Positions 49,820 to 59,323 of a stretch of 64,000 nucleotides of DNA are shown here, piece by piece. The stretch is taken from contig NZ_CP047095.1 in NCBI RefSeq assembly GCF_009806575.1, forward strand, positions 1,096,001 through 1,160,000. Reading direction: 5' to 3'. Position 1 is the stretch's first letter; each line of letters opens with the position of its first letter. This stretch comes from Rossellomorea marisflavi. Its GTDB lineage: Bacteria; Bacillota; Bacilli; Bacillales; Bacillaceae_B. The translations under genes and the position numbers were made by a program. The notes under the pieces are model-generated. The model did not search any database. It was not told the DNA's origin and worked only from the letters and a program-made list of their open reading frames with translations.

Positions 49820-49904
49820 TTTCTTGTCCTCCTTTATGAAATGCGAATCGGTCCTTGCCGGCGCACCCGTTCTATGCCAAAATAAGGCCGGGAGGAAAAC
49901 GACT

Positions 49905-50081
49905 ATGAAACAGCAACTACTGCTCTTCATCTACTTCACCCTGGCCATCGTCAGCTTCTTTGCCCTCTATGATTCGTGGGTGATCCTGAAGTCGGGCTGG
50001 CGCGTGGAATCATTCCTGTTCATTGCGATGGGAATCCTCGCCATCATCCTGATCATCCGTCACCTCGGGAAGAGGAAGTAG
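49905..50081 (+). CDS. Small two-helix membrane protein
   Basis: A 58-residue protein with two hydrophobic segments (LLLFIYFTLAIVSFFALY and FLFIAMGILAIILIIRHL) and a basic C-terminus (HLGKRK). GGGAGG precedes ATG 49905; the longer upstream frame has no ribosome site and overlaps the promoter of the divergent gene. No family is recognised. It has its own terminator. Confidence 0.6.
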   Translation: MKQQLLLFIYFTLAIVSFFALYDSWVILKSGWRVESFLFIAMGILAIILIIRHLGKRK

Positions 50082-50090
50082 ATACAAGAA

Positions 50091-50129
50091 AAGCCGGAGA
50101 TTTCGTATGAAAATCTCCGGCTTGTTTTT
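50091..50129 (+). terminator. Rho-independent terminator
   Basis: AAGCCGGAGATTT (50091-50103) pairs with AAATCTCCGGCTT, followed by GTTTTT. Confidence 0.9.
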
Positions 50130-50223
50130 ATAGGTATGACTCTATCTACATGATACAAAAAAACGGAATATAAGTCTATTTATTTTTTTGATTCAATGTG
50201 AAAATAAAGAAGTGCACAAGGAG

Positions 50224-50235
50224 CGTAACGTTACG
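50224..50235. promoter_or_regulatory. 12-bp palindrome before the methyltransferase
   Basis: CGTAACGTTACG is a perfect palindrome 26 bases before the TTG start of the methyltransferase. It could be an operator; no regulator gene is adjacent. Confidence 0.4.
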
Positions 50236-50261
50236 ACTTTCTGACGAAAAGAGGGCGTACA

Positions 50262-51056
50262 TTGAAAAAGAATCTATCAACAGACGAAGCGATCGAGCGA
50301 TGGAATGAGCACGCGGAGGCATTCACGGCAGGCTACACGGAGGAGGGGGACCGGAGCAGGCGAATCCTCTTGAATCCCGCGATCTTCTCCCTTCTCGGGC
50401 ATGTGGAAGGGACGGAGATCCTCGATGCAGGCTGCGGAGAAGGGTATTTGAGCAGGCTCCTGGAACGGAAGGGGGCCCATGTGACGGCCGTGGATTATTC
50501 CACGGAAATGCTCAAGCTTGCCGAAGCGAAGACGACGGAATCATCCGGGATCCGCTACCACCATGGAAACTGTGAGAATCTGAATTTCCTGGATGATCGG
50601 TCGTTTGATAAGGTCGTCTCCAATATGGTCATCCAGGACCTTGAAGATCACACGGCGGCACTCCGGGAATGCTACCGGCTCCTGAGAGATGGCGGGACGC
50701 TCGTCTTTTCCATCCTCCACCCGTGCTTCATCACGCCGGGAAGCGGATGGATCCGGGATGAACAGGGTGAAAAGGAAGCGTGGAGGGTATCCGGATACTT
50801 CCTTGAGGGAGTCTATGAACAGCCGTTTCCCGAAGGAGCCGAAAACAAAGTGGTCTTCTACCACAGGAGCCTCACCACGTACACGACTGCCATCCGGGAG
50901 ACAGGTTTCATGATTGAAGAGATGGTGGAGCCGAGACCGTCGGATGAACTGGTGAGGGAGGATAAGGAGTACAGGGAAGACCTGATCCACCCGAATTTCC
51001 TCGTATTCAAACTGAGGAAGGGGAAAAGGGATGTAAGCTGGTCTCCTGGACTGTAA
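50262..51056 (+). CDS. Class I SAM-dependent methyltransferase
   Basis: A 264-residue methyltransferase. Motif I is ILDAGCGEGYLSRLLE near residues 53-68, motif II VTAVDYSTEML, then SNMVIQDLEDH and LRDGGTLVFSILHPCF. The domain order and length match Methyltransf_11/25-type small-molecule methyltransferases. The start is a TTG at 50262 behind GAGGG. A 12-bp palindrome lies upstream. Nothing nearby suggests the substrate. A compact terminator follows. Confidence 0.85.
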   Translation: MKKNLSTDEAIERWNEHAEAFTAGYTEEGDRSRRILLNPAIFSLLGHVEGTEILDAGCGEGYLSRLLERKGAHVTAVDYSTEMLKLAEAKTTESSGIRYHHGNCENLNFLDDRSFDKVVSNMVIQDLEDHTAALRECYRLLRDGGTLVFSILHPCFITPGSGWIRDEQGEKEAWRVSGYFLEGVYEQPFPEGAENKVVFYHRSLTTYTTAIRETGFMIEEMVEPRPSDELVREDKEYREDLIHPNFLVFKLRKGKRDVSWSPGL

Positions 51057-51078
51057 ACTGTAATCCAGCAAAGAACTT

Positions 51079-51101
51079 GCCGGGTATCCCGGCATTTTTT
51101 T
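51079..51101 (+). terminator. Rho-independent terminator
   Basis: GCCGGG (51079-51084) and CCCGGC (51088-51093) with a TAT loop, followed by seven T. Confidence 0.9.
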
Positions 51102-51183
51102 GTTGCCCACTGGTGGGGCGGTTGTTGAAAGCTCCTTCAGCATGTGATAGAGGCCACTTTAACTGAGCACACTAAATGGGAAG

Positions 51184-51561
51184 ATGAGGCCGATGACGTA
51201 CAGTATGAAACAGGTCACAGAGATGACGGGTGTACCTGCTTCTGCCCTGCGATATTATGAGAAAGAGTGCATCCTGCCCTTTGTGGACCACAACGATAAG
51301 GGAATCAGGGTGTACGATGACGTGAACGTTGAGTGGATCTATTTTATCCTGGCCCTCCCTGAAACGGACATGCCTATCAGGTAAATCAAAGAGTATGTGG
51401 CTCGTTATATGGAGGGGGATGCCACAAAAGAGGAGAGGCGAAAACTTCTTCTTCAACCCGAGCAGAATGTCGAAACGAAGCTGAGCTCCCAGTTCGAGTA
51501 TTGGAAGCGGATCAAGAAGAAGCTCGTATCCTACGGGGAGATTGAGAAGAACCTCCAGTAG
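51184..51561 (+). pseudogene. MerR family regulator with an in-frame stop
   Basis: The frame encodes a 125-residue MerR-type regulator interrupted once. Residues 1-66 give the winged-helix (YSMKQVTEMTGVPASALRYYEKE, in two parts, and GIRVYDDVNVEWI), then TAA at 51382-51384 falls inside the segment that should read MPI-x-x-IKEYV. Beyond it the frame continues as a normal MerR C-half: EYVARYMEGDATKEERRKLL and a coiled tail. A single base change (for example CAA to TAA) would explain it. No metal or antibiotic partner gene is adjacent; it faces copA tail to tail. Confidence 0.75.
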
Positions 51562-51565
51562 GAGA

Positions 51566-51595
51566 AAGCCCACCGGATCCCGGCGGGCTTTTCGT
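51566..51595. terminator. Bidirectional terminator
   Basis: AAGCCC (51566-51571) with an inner CCGG/CCGG pairing and GGGCTT (51585-51590), followed by TT on the plus strand and TT on the minus strand, between the facing MerR remnant and copA. Confidence 0.75.
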
Positions 51596-54010
51596 TTAAC
51601 TCCATTTCTTCACGCGTTGTAATCTCAATGCATTCAACACGACCGAGACCGAACTGAACGCCATGGCGGCCCCTGCTACCCACGGGGCAAGCAGCCCGGC
51701 TGCGGCAATGGGGATGCCGATTGTATTATAGGCAAATGCCCAGAAGAGGTTCTGTTTGATGTTGCGCATGGTCTTGCCGCTCATCAGGATCGCATCGGCA
51801 ATGCTGTGAAGATCACCGCGCATCAAGGTGATATCAGCGGCTTCCATGGCTACATCGGTCCCGGTGCCGATGGCCATCCCTATAGTGGCCGTGGCGAGGG
51901 CAGGTGCGTCGTTGATGCCGTCCCCGACCATGGCCACATTTTTACCGACTTTCTGAAGCTTTTTGATTTCAGAGGCCTTTCCTTCCGGGAGGACTTCTGA
52001 AATCACATCATGGATACCGACCTGGGAAGCGATCGCTTTCGCTGTGCGCGTGTTGTCCCCCGTCATCATGATGACATTGATGCCCATTTTCTGAAGTCGT
52101 TCGACGGCAGCCTTTGAGGTTTGTTTTACCGTATCCGCGACAGCCAGGAGTCCTGCATACCGTCCGTCGATGGCGACAAGCATGGCGGTTTTTCCCTGTG
52201 ATTCAAGCTCTGCTTTTTTTTCGGCGATGAAGGCGACTTCCACCCCAAGCTCATCCATGAAGGCCCTGGTGCCGATCAGCACATGCCGGCCATCGACTGT
52301 GGCACGGACGCCTTTACCGGGAACGGCCTCGAATGATGAGGTGGAAGAAGGGAGTGCCCCTTTATCCTTCAGACCCTGGACGATGGCCTGTGCCAGGGGA
52401 TGTTCGGATTGCTGCTCCGCGGAGGCGACGAGTCGCAGGAAATCATCCTCTTCCACCCAATCAGCCATGAGATGATCGGTCAGGACGGGTGCTCCATTTG
52501 TGACGGTCCCGGTTTTATCCAGCACCACGGTGTCGATGAGCTGGGTCTGTTCGAGGTGCTCCCCGCCTTTGAAGAGGATCCCGAATTCCGCCGCCCGTCC
52601 GGAACCGGCCATGATCGAAGTAGGAGTGGCAAGGCCGAGAGCGCACGGACATGCGATGACAAGGACGGCGATGAAGACTTCAAGGGCCTGGGTGAAGTCA
52701 CCCGGCTCGATCCAGATCATCCATATAAGGAAGGTAAGGAGGGCGAGGCCCACCACGATGGGAACGAAAATGCCTGATATCCGGTCCGCCAGGCGCTGGA
52801 TCGGTGCCTTGGATCCCTGGGCATCCTCGACGACCTTGATGATGCGGGCAAGCGCCGTATCTCGTCCGACTTTAAGGGCCTTCATCCGGATGGCACCGTT
52901 CTGATTCACCGTTGAACCGAACACTGGATCGCCGATGATCTTGTCGACAGGAAGGCTTTCACCTGTAAGCATGGACTCATCGATGGACGTATGGCCATCC
53001 GTCACTTCTCCGTCAACGGGAATTTTCTCACCAGGCTTCACGATGACAATGTCTCCGGTTGCCACTTCCTCTACCGGAATGTCGATTTCCTTCTCGTCCC
53101 TATAGACATGGGCCGTTTTTGCCTGCAAACCCATGAGCGTCTTGATCGCCTCGGATGAACGTCCCTTTGCGTTCGCTTCGAACAGCTTCCCGAGGAGGAT
53201 CAGGGTGATGAGGACCGCGCTCGTTTCGAAATACAGATGGGGCCCGTGATGGCTTCCGGCCGTCACGATGGCCTGGTACAGGCTATAGAAGTAAGCGGCG
53301 GATGTCCCCATGGCTACCAAGACATCCATATTCGCACTTCCATTCCTCAGTGCTTTGTATGCTCCGATGTAGAACTGTGCCCCGATGATGAACTGCACGG
53401 GTGTTGCCAGGATCAGCTGGACCCACGGGTTAGTAAGGAAATCGGGTACGTATAGGAAGGAAGTAAACGAAAAATGGCCTACCATCGTCCAGAGTAGCGG
53501 AAGGGAGAGAATGGCGGAAAGGATGAACTTCCGCTTCTGGACCTTGATGGCTTTCTCCCGGTGATCGCCTGCATCTTCCTGGGATGGCCGGTGGGCACCG
53601 TACCCGAGCTTCTCAACTTTCGCAATCATTTCACTGACGGAGGTTTGAGAAGGGTGATAGGAAATGACGGCCTTCTCAAGGGCAAGGTTTACGCTTGCAG
53701 ATGTGACGCCATCGAGTTTTTTCAATCCTTTTTCAATCCGGGCCGAGCAGGCGGCACACGTCATCCCGGTAATCTCAAGCTCCGTTTTTTCATGGACGAC
53801 TCCATACCCGAGAGCATCGATCTTCTCTTCCAAGTCCTTTTCACCAAGTTTGGCAGGGTCATAGGAGATGGACGCTTTCTCAAGGGGGAGGTTCACGGTG
53901 GCCTTTTCGACACCGTCCAATTTATTCAGTCCCTTTTCAATCCGGTTCGCACAGGCGGCACACGTCATGCCCGAGATGTTCAGGGTGGTTTCTTTCTTGT
54001 TTGCATTCAT
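51596..54010 (-). CDS. copA: Copper-exporting P-type ATPase
   Basis: An 804-residue P1B-type Cu(I) exporter. Two N-terminal metal domains carry GMTCAAC (C17/C20 and C85/C88). The transmembrane CPC motif is [12 protein letters not shown], the phosphorylation site is DKTGTVTNG, the late [10 protein letters not shown] is intact, and a short tail follows. Two HMA domains and the CPC with the CopA-type N-terminus place it as CopA. ATG 54010 lies ten bases after AAAGGAGG; an in-frame TTG at 54019 is too close. It is the last gene of csoR-copZ-copA. Confidence 0.95.
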   Translation of the reverse strand: MNANKKETTLNISGMTCAACANRIEKGLNKLDGVEKATVNLPLEKASISYDPAKLGEKDLEEKIDALGYGVVHEKTELEITGMTCAACSARIEKGLKKLDGVTSASVNLALEKAVISYHPSQTSVSEMIAKVEKLGYGAHRPSQEDAGDHREKAIKVQKRKFILSAILSLPLLWTMVGHFSFTSFLYVPDFLTNPWVQLILATPVQFIIGAQFYIGAYKALRNGSANMDVLVAMGTSAAYFYSLYQAIVTAGSHHGPHLYFETSAVLITLILLGKLFEANAKGRSSEAIKTLMGLQAKTAHVYRDEKEIDIPVEEVATGDIVIVKPGEKIPVDGEVTDGHTSIDESMLTGESLPVDKIIGDPVFGSTVNQNGAIRMKALKVGRDTALARIIKVVEDAQGSKAPIQRLADRISGIFVPIVVGLALLTFLIWMIWIEPGDFTQALEVFIAVLVIACPCALGLATPTSIMAGSGRAAEFGILFKGGEHLEQTQLIDTVVLDKTGTVTNGAPVLTDHLMADWVEEDDFLRLVASAEQQSEHPLAQAIVQGLKDKGALPSSTSSFEAVPGKGVRATVDGRHVLIGTRAFMDELGVEVAFIAEKKAELESQGKTAMLVAIDGRYAGLLAVADTVKQTSKAAVERLQKMGINVIMMTGDNTRTAKAIASQVGIHDVISEVLPEGKASEIKKLQKVGKNVAMVGDGINDAPALATATIGMAIGTGTDVAMEAADITLMRGDLHSIADAILMSGKTMRNIKQNLFWAFAYNTIGIPIAAAGLLAPWVAGAAMAFSSVSVVLNALRLQRVKKWS

Positions 54011-54094
54011 GATCGTCAAGCCTCCTTTATACCTGGTAAGGGTATATTTGTGTGGAAAAGAAAGAGTGCATGGACTGCACTCCCATTTGATTCT

Positions 54095-54301
54095 TTACAC
54101 TACGTCATAGCCTTGATCGTCAATGGTTTCCTTGATCTCGTCGAGGCTGACAACGGCATTGTCGAATTCCACTTCGACCTTGGCATCCGCGAGGCTTACG
54201 TTGACCTTTTTAACACCGTCAAGACCGCCTACATTCTTCTCTATGGCATTGACGCAGTGGTTGCATGACATTCCTTGTACATTCAAGGTGATTTGTTCCA
54301 T
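54095..54301 (-). CDS. copZ: Copper chaperone
   Basis: A 68-residue single HMA domain with the Cu(I) motif GMSCNHC (C13, C16), two strands and helices of the ferredoxin-like fold, and a DQGYDVV ending. It carries Cu(I) to CopA and may also exchange copper with CsoR. It lies between csoR and copA with 84 and 37 bases around it, in one operon. Confidence 0.95.
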   Translation of the reverse strand: MEQITLNVQGMSCNHCVNAIEKNVGGLDGVKKVNVSLADAKVEVEFDNAVVSLDEIKETIDDQGYDVV

Positions 54302-54338
54302 GATAATCGCTCCTTTTGGTTGGGTATTCCGGTATGAG

Positions 54339-54650
54339 TTATTTTTTCATCAGCTTTTGAATCGTGACGACAAATTCATCGAGGACCGATTCGTCCCCTT
54401 CATTGAGACGGTCCACGACACAGCCCTTCAAATGCCCCTCGAGTAGGATCTTCGCTACGCTGTTAAGGGCGGACTGGGTCGCCGAAAGCTGTGTGATCAC
54501 ATCGTCACAGTACACGTCCTTTTCAATCATGCCTTTGATGCCGCGAATCTGCCCTTCGACGCGATTCAGCCGGCTGGTGAGATTCCGTTTCACCTCTTCA
54601 GGGTGATGACTCTTGCGGCAGGAGATGCCGTCCTTCAATTCATCTTCCAT
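54339..54650 (-). CDS. csoR: Copper-sensing repressor
   Basis: A 103-residue all-helical repressor with the CsoR copper triad C48, H73 and C77 (VYCDDV and EGHLKGCVV). The N-terminal RLNRVEGQIRGIKGMI is the DNA-binding helix. Cu(I) binding releases it from the operator and turns on copZ and copA. ATG 54650 follows GGGAGG. A near-perfect operator lies in the promoter spacer upstream, so csoR controls itself as well as the downstream genes. Confidence 0.95.
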   Translation of the reverse strand: MEDELKDGISCRKSHHPEEVKRNLTSRLNRVEGQIRGIKGMIEKDVYCDDVITQLSATQSALNSVAKILLEGHLKGCVVDRLNEGDESVLDEFVVTIQKLMKK

Positions 54651-54700
54651 ACGATCACCTCCCGGAAGTATGTTGCTTCCTGTTTTTCTCAGTTGAGTCA

Positions 54701-54730
54701 AGTGTAATGTACCTATAGGGGGTATGTCAA
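54701..54730 (-). promoter_or_regulatory. csoR-copZ-copA promoter with CsoR operator
   Basis: On the minus strand TTGACA (54730-54725) and TACACT (54706-54701) are 18 bases apart. The spacer contains TACCCCCTATAGGTA (54724-54710), matching the CsoR site (TACCCC-nnn-GGGGTA-like). Confidence 0.8.
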
Positions 54731-54863
54731 GTGGGTTGCTTATGTAATGATCATCCTAGGCCGAATGTGAATGATGGACGATCAGAGGCATGCAGTGAAA
54801 GGGGGAGGGGTTCTACATTTAATGGTATACTATTTACATGTTATACCAACCAGGGGGATGATC

Positions 54864-55304
54864 ATGAAAACATTCGGTAAACTAAATCATGAGTTGAATT
54901 ATTGGAAAAGAACGGGGGTATATGCTGTCATTCAGAATGATTATGATCAGTTTTTATGTGTAGAAAATCTGGATGGGCATTTGTTTTTAGTTGGCGGAGG
55001 TGTTGAGTCAGAGGAATCTCTTGAACGGGCATTATCGAGAGAGAGCATCGAGGAAACGGGTCACGACATTCAGATCATTGAGGAAATAGGCAGAGCTGAA
55101 AGGCATTGGGTATCAGAGAAATACCCTGGTGATTCCCAACATAATGTTGGAATAGTATACGCATGTGAACTATTAGAAAAAATAGCAGAGCCCGTTGAAA
55201 AAGAAATCATGCGCTGGGTCGATTTTGATTATTTGGAAGGACATCTTTTTCACGAACATCACTTATACTTAGTAAAACAATACTTGAAGATTTCAGAACC
55301 ATGA
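54864..55304 (+). CDS. Nudix hydrolase
   Basis: A 146-residue Nudix protein. The box runs from about residue 42 to 64, with GGGVESEESLERALSRE and EETG; the family's upstream strand (GVYAVIQNDYDQFLCVENL) is also present. It is AT-richer than its neighbours, which may mean recent arrival. ATG 54864 follows CAGGGGGA. A stem-loop ends the gene. Substrate unknown. Confidence 0.8.
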   Translation: MKTFGKLNHELNYWKRTGVYAVIQNDYDQFLCVENLDGHLFLVGGGVESEESLERALSRESIEETGHDIQIIEEIGRAERHWVSEKYPGDSQHNVGIVYACELLEKIAEPVEKEIMRWVDFDYLEGHLFHEHHLYLVKQYLKISEP

Positions 55305-55321
55305 TACATATGCGGAAAGTT

Positions 55322-55355
55322 AAAAGGCACATACGCTGATCAGTATGTGCCTTTT
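55322..55355 (+). terminator. Terminator-like hairpin
   Basis: AAAAGGCACATAC (55322-55334) pairs with GTATGTGCCTTTT (55343-55355); the T tract is short. Confidence 0.7.
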
Positions 55356-55398
55356 GAGGTGGGAACGATATCGGATACGGAAATGAAACCAGTTTGCA

Positions 55399-56013
55399 TC
55401 AAAGCAATTTTAGCAGGGCAAACACCCCGAAACCGAAGACGATGATCCCCGATAGACGGTTGATCCAGGCGAGGCTGTCATTCGAGAATTTTTTCCTGAA
55501 CAGGCTCACGCCGAAGCTTAGGGAAAGCCACCATGCGGCTGATCCAAGGAACACACCAGTCACCATGAGAAGGGCCGACATCAGGTCAAAGCTGGACTTT
55601 CCGAGACCGATACCGGAGAAGATCCCGATGAAGAAAAGGATGGTCATGGGGTTTGTCACCGTCAAAAAGAAGACGGAGGTATAGGATTTCAGCAGTCCGC
55701 CACCCCTTGCAGAAGCAGCATGACCTGCAGGTCTGGAGCGGTACGTCTGGATACCGAGATAACAGAGGAAGAGTCCGCCGATCAGCTGAAGCCACAGCTT
55801 TTGGCTGATCAAAAAGCTCGTGATGAATGTCAGGCCGAATGCGGCGATGCATCCGTAGATGGCATCGGCTGATGCGGCCCCCAGTCCTGATACGAATCCC
55901 GTCAAGCGACCTTTTGAAAGGGTGCGGTTGATGCAGAGGATCCCGATCGGGCCGACGGGCGCTGCAACGGTGAACCCGATCAGCAGGCCTTTTAAAAGAA
56001 AAATGAAGTCCAT
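55399..56013 (-). CDS. LysE/RhtB family exporter
   Basis: A 204-residue protein with about six hydrophobic segments. The start LLIGFTVAAPVGPIGILCIN is the hallmark of LysE/RhtB transporters, and the second GSAAWWLSLSFGVSL matches the family. Such proteins export amino acids or similar small molecules. The substrate and regulator are not known; no adjacent regulator gene lies next to it. Confidence 0.85.
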   Translation of the reverse strand: MDFIFLLKGLLIGFTVAAPVGPIGILCINRTLSKGRLTGFVSGLGAASADAIYGCIAAFGLTFITSFLISQKLWLQLIGGLFLCYLGIQTYRSRPAGHAASARGGGLLKSYTSVFFLTVTNPMTILFFIGIFSGIGLGKSSFDLMSALLMVTGVFLGSAAWWLSLSFGVSLFRKKFSNDSLAWINRLSGIIVFGFGVFALLKLL

Positions 56014-56124
56014 ATGTTCACAATCTCCTCAGAAGTTTCATTTTAGTATAGTAAAAAATCCGGTAGAATGAAAGAAGGATTTAAATGGAAGAAATGAGCC
56101 TTTTATAGGAAGGGAGAAGGAAGC

Positions 56125-57132
56125 GTGGAACCGATCAAAAAAGCGTACGGATACATAACCAGAAATCACGATGGAAGACCACAGGTATTGGTGTTTCAGC
56201 ATCCGATCCTTGAAGCGGGTGTCCAGATCCCCAAAGGGACGGTGCAGGACGGAGAAGATCCTGAAGCGGCCGTCGTCCGTGAAATGATCGAGGAGACCGG
56301 CCTAACAGAATGGGGGAAACCTGAATTCCTTGCCGACGACAGGTGGCGAGCGGACGATGGAAGCATTCATCATCGGCATTTTTATCGCCTGGATCAGGGG
56401 GATGCTCCTGATCAATGGCAGCATGAGCCCTCTGGCGGTGGAGAAGAAGAGGGACTGCAGTTCACCCTGTTCTGGATTTCTTCACCGGGGGATATTCCGT
56501 TGGCAAGGGGACATGGGGACTATTTGCATCATGTGCTGGAAGAGAGACCGGAAGATGGCCTGAGGTGTCTGGAGGCATCCGAAGACGTCAAACAGGTGTA
56601 TATAATAGAAGAAGGTATGGAGAGGATCATTGGAGAGACGCGTGAACGGATTTCATTCGAAGAGGACGGCGCAGTCCTGGTGAGGGAACAGACCCTAACA
56701 TCCGAAGAGATCGGGGATCGAAGGACCGTGACCCGATTGATGGCCTCCACGAATCGTCCCCTTTCCGTTGAGGATTCAGGTGGTGGCGTGAGGGCCGTGT
56801 ATGCCGGAGACCATGTAATCATCGAGAGGGAAGGCGGAGAGAGGCGTATTTCTCTTCATCATGTTCCTGTGGATACGTTTTCGGTTGAGCTCCTCCTCCG
56901 CACGCTGCCTCTCGAAGGGGGCTATGTCCGGTCCTTCCATGCGTTCAATATCCTTAAAGAAGAGGAGCAGCTCATCGAGATCCATGCGGATGAACAGCCC
57001 GACGGCTCCTTCAAGGTAAAGGTCGGATTCGGTGCGATGACCCAGTGGTACTGGATCCGCACCGATACGCGCGAACTCCTGAAGCAATCGTCGGAGCCCG
57101 CTCCCGGCCTGAAGATGGAGTTTCGAAGATAG
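56125..57132 (+). CDS. Nudix hydrolase fused to an extra C-terminal domain
   Basis: A 335-residue protein. The N-terminal 145 residues are a Nudix domain with GTVQDGEDPEAAVVREMIEE, then a GHG segment typical of the end of such domains. From about residue 155 a second, beta-rich domain follows (RISFEEDGAVLVREQTL, then MTQWYWIRTDTRELL near the end), resembling DUF3108-like lipid- or polysaccharide-binding folds. I do not recognise the fusion from a named family. GTG 56125 follows GGGAGAAGG. Confidence 0.7.
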   Translation: MEPIKKAYGYITRNHDGRPQVLVFQHPILEAGVQIPKGTVQDGEDPEAAVVREMIEETGLTEWGKPEFLADDRWRADDGSIHHRHFYRLDQGDAPDQWQHEPSGGGEEEGLQFTLFWISSPGDIPLARGHGDYLHHVLEERPEDGLRCLEASEDVKQVYIIEEGMERIIGETRERISFEEDGAVLVREQTLTSEEIGDRRTVTRLMASTNRPLSVEDSGGGVRAVYAGDHVIIEREGGERRISLHHVPVDTFSVELLLRTLPLEGGYVRSFHAFNILKEEEQLIEIHADEQPDGSFKVKVGFGAMTQWYWIRTDTRELLKQSSEPAPGLKMEFRR

Positions 57133-57144
57133 GCAGATCTCCAG

Positions 57145-57173
57145 TTGTATTCTTGCTGAAATTCAGGTAGAAT
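57145..57173 (+). promoter_or_regulatory. Probable promoter of ltaS
   Basis: TTGTAT (57145-57150) and TAGAAT (57168-57173) are 17 bases apart. The leader to ATG 57333 is about 150 bases and otherwise unstructured to my eye. Confidence 0.55.
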
Positions 57174-57332
57174 GGTAAAGTTTTAACAATACTTTTCGTT
57201 CGGGGTAATAAATCGTTTACTGAACATGCGAGGCATGCCTGAAAATACTTGGGAGATACCCCCGACCGTGCTCCTCAAAGGCCTGCATCAGATCCATGTT
57301 TACTAAACCATTCCAATTATGAGGTGCGTAAC

Positions 57333-59279
57333 ATGCAAGAAGTTTCAACATCAACTAAGAATGTTTTCAGAGGGCCCATAGCCATATTTGTGTTAGCCGT
57401 CGTGCTCCTATGGATGAAAACGTATGCTGCCTATCAGATTGAGTTCAATCTTGGGATCGACAACAGCATGCAGAAATTTCTACTATTCTTAAACCCGTTA
57501 AGCTCAAGTCTATTATTCTTGGGAATCGCCCTGTTCTTCAAGGGGAAAGTGCAATCGACCCTGTTGATTGTCATTCAGTTCCTTCTATCATTCCTGCTCT
57601 ATGCCAATGTCGTCTACTATCGTTTCTTCAACGATTTCATCACCGTCCCGGTCCTGATGCAGACAAAGACCAATGCAGGGCAGCTCGGTGACAGTGCCTT
57701 CTCCCTGATGACACCGTTGGACATCTTCTATTTCGCCGATACGATCCTCTTGATCGCGCTCTTGGCCTTCAAGGTGTCGAAGCCGGCCGCTAAGCGGAAA
57801 TGGAAATCGGCAGGTCTTGTCATTGCCATGGCTGCCATCGTATTCTCCATCAATCTCCATCTTGCGGAAAAGGATCGTCCAGAACTTTTGACACGTACGT
57901 TCGACCGCAACTATCTGGTGAAATACCTGGGATCATACAACTTCACGATCTATGATATCGTCCAGAACGTCCAGACCGCGAGACAGCGCGCCATGGCGGA
58001 CAGCAGCGACATCACCAGTGTGGAAAACTATATCAAAGCCAATTACGCAGAGCCGAATCCTGCTTATTTCGGCAAGGCGAAAGGCATGAACGTGGTGTAC
58101 CTTTCCCTGGAATCGCTGCAGTCCTTCATCATCGACTATGAGATCGATGGGCAGGAAGTGACACCGTTCCTGAATTCACTGGCTCATGATAATGAAACCT
58201 TCTACTTCAAGAATTATTTCCATCAGACTGGACAAGGGAAAACGTCCGATGCAGAGTTCATGATGGACAACTCCCTGTACCCTATGGCACAAGGATCGGT
58301 CTATGTGAGCAAGGCGCAGAATACATTCCACTCGGCTCCGGCCATCCTGAAGAAGGATGACTATGTTTCCGCGGTATTCCACGGTAACTACAAAACATTC
58401 TGGAATCGGAATGTAATGTACAAGTCACTCGGCTATGATAAATTCTTCGATGCCGAATACTACGATATGTCAGAGGATAACATCAAGAACTACGGCATGA
58501 AGGATAAACCATTCGTGGAAGAATCCCAGCCGCTACTTGAAAGCCTTGAGCAGCCGTTCTACAGCAAGTACATCCTTCTGTCCAACCACTTCCCGTTCAA
58601 GATGGATGAGGGAGATACCGACTTCCCTGCTGCCGACACGGATGATAAAGTTGTCAATCAATACTTCCAGTCAGCGCACTATATGGATGAAGCATTGAAG
58701 CAGTTCTTCGACCAGCTGAAGGAATCGGGTCTCTATGACAACACGATCGTCGTCATGTACGGGGATCACTACGGAATCTCCGAGAACCATAACCAAGCCA
58801 TGAAAGAAATCATCGGGAAAGACATCGATGATTATGAATATGCCCAGCTCCAGCGGGTACCGCTATTCATTCATGCACCAGGTGTCAAAGGCGGTGCCAA
58901 GGATACGTACGGAGGAGCCGTCGATGTCATGCCGACCGTGCTCCATCTCCTCGGTGTCGATACGAAGGATTACCTGCAGATCGGATCCGACCTCCTGAGC
59001 AAGGATCACCGTGAAGTCATCCCGTTCCGTAATGGAGATTTCATCACACCGACCATCACATCGGTGAACGGCAAATACTACAGCAATGAAGACGGACAAG
59101 AGATCAAGGGTGACGGGTTTGCCGAGCTGAACAAGCAGGCGAAGACCGAGCTTTCCATCTCCGACAGCATCGTCAACAAAGATCTGCTCCGTTTCTACAC
59201 ACCTGAAGGTTACACGCCGATCGATCGTGATGACTACAACTACATTTATGACAAAGAAGCAGACGTGAATGATCAGTAA
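57333..59279 (+). CDS. ltaS: Lipoteichoic acid synthase
   Basis: A 648-residue polyglycerol-phosphate LTA synthase. Five N-terminal hydrophobic segments (about residues 14-190) anchor it, and the extracellular catalytic domain has the nucleophile Thr near 300 in HQTGQGKTSDAEF, the LSLESLQSF strand and YGDHYGISENH for metal binding. It polymerises glycerol-phosphate from phosphatidylglycerol. ATG 57333 follows GAGGTG; the upstream frame to 57249 is not convincing. A strong terminator follows. Confidence 0.95.
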   Translation: MQEVSTSTKNVFRGPIAIFVLAVVLLWMKTYAAYQIEFNLGIDNSMQKFLLFLNPLSSSLLFLGIALFFKGKVQSTLLIVIQFLLSFLLYANVVYYRFFNDFITVPVLMQTKTNAGQLGDSAFSLMTPLDIFYFADTILLIALLAFKVSKPAAKRKWKSAGLVIAMAAIVFSINLHLAEKDRPELLTRTFDRNYLVKYLGSYNFTIYDIVQNVQTARQRAMADSSDITSVENYIKANYAEPNPAYFGKAKGMNVVYLSLESLQSFIIDYEIDGQEVTPFLNSLAHDNETFYFKNYFHQTGQGKTSDAEFMMDNSLYPMAQGSVYVSKAQNTFHSAPAILKKDDYVSAVFHGNYKTFWNRNVMYKSLGYDKFFDAEYYDMSEDNIKNYGMKDKPFVEESQPLLESLEQPFYSKYILLSNHFPFKMDEGDTDFPAADTDDKVVNQYFQSAHYMDEALKQFFDQLKESGLYDNTIVVMYGDHYGISENHNQAMKEIIGKDIDDYEYAQLQRVPLFIHAPGVKGGAKDTYGGAVDVMPTVLHLLGVDTKDYLQIGSDLLSKDHREVIPFRNGDFITPTITSVNGKYYSNEDGQEIKGDGFAELNKQAKTELSISDSIVNKDLLRFYTPEGYTPIDRDDYNYIYDKEADVNDQ

Positions 59280-59284
59280 ACATG

Positions 59285-59319
59285 ACAGCCCCCGCCTAGA
59301 AATGGCGGGGGCTGTTTTA
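59285..59319 (+). terminator. Terminator of ltaS
   Basis: ACAGCCCCCGCC (59285-59296) pairs with GGCGGGGGCTGT (59304-59315), followed by TTTT. Confidence 0.9.
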
Positions 59320-59323
59320 CTAA

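Noticed and set aside
53561-54268. A 235-codon plus-strand frame over copZ and the copA start
   Set aside because: It is the antisense of the well-supported csoR-copZ-copA operon, shows no family motif and has no ribosome site.
57180-57208. SigB promoter upstream of ltaS (GTTTTA and GGGTAA)
   Set aside because: The spacing of 17 bases is too long for SigB; a SigA-like TTGTAT/TAGAAT pair lies just upstream.
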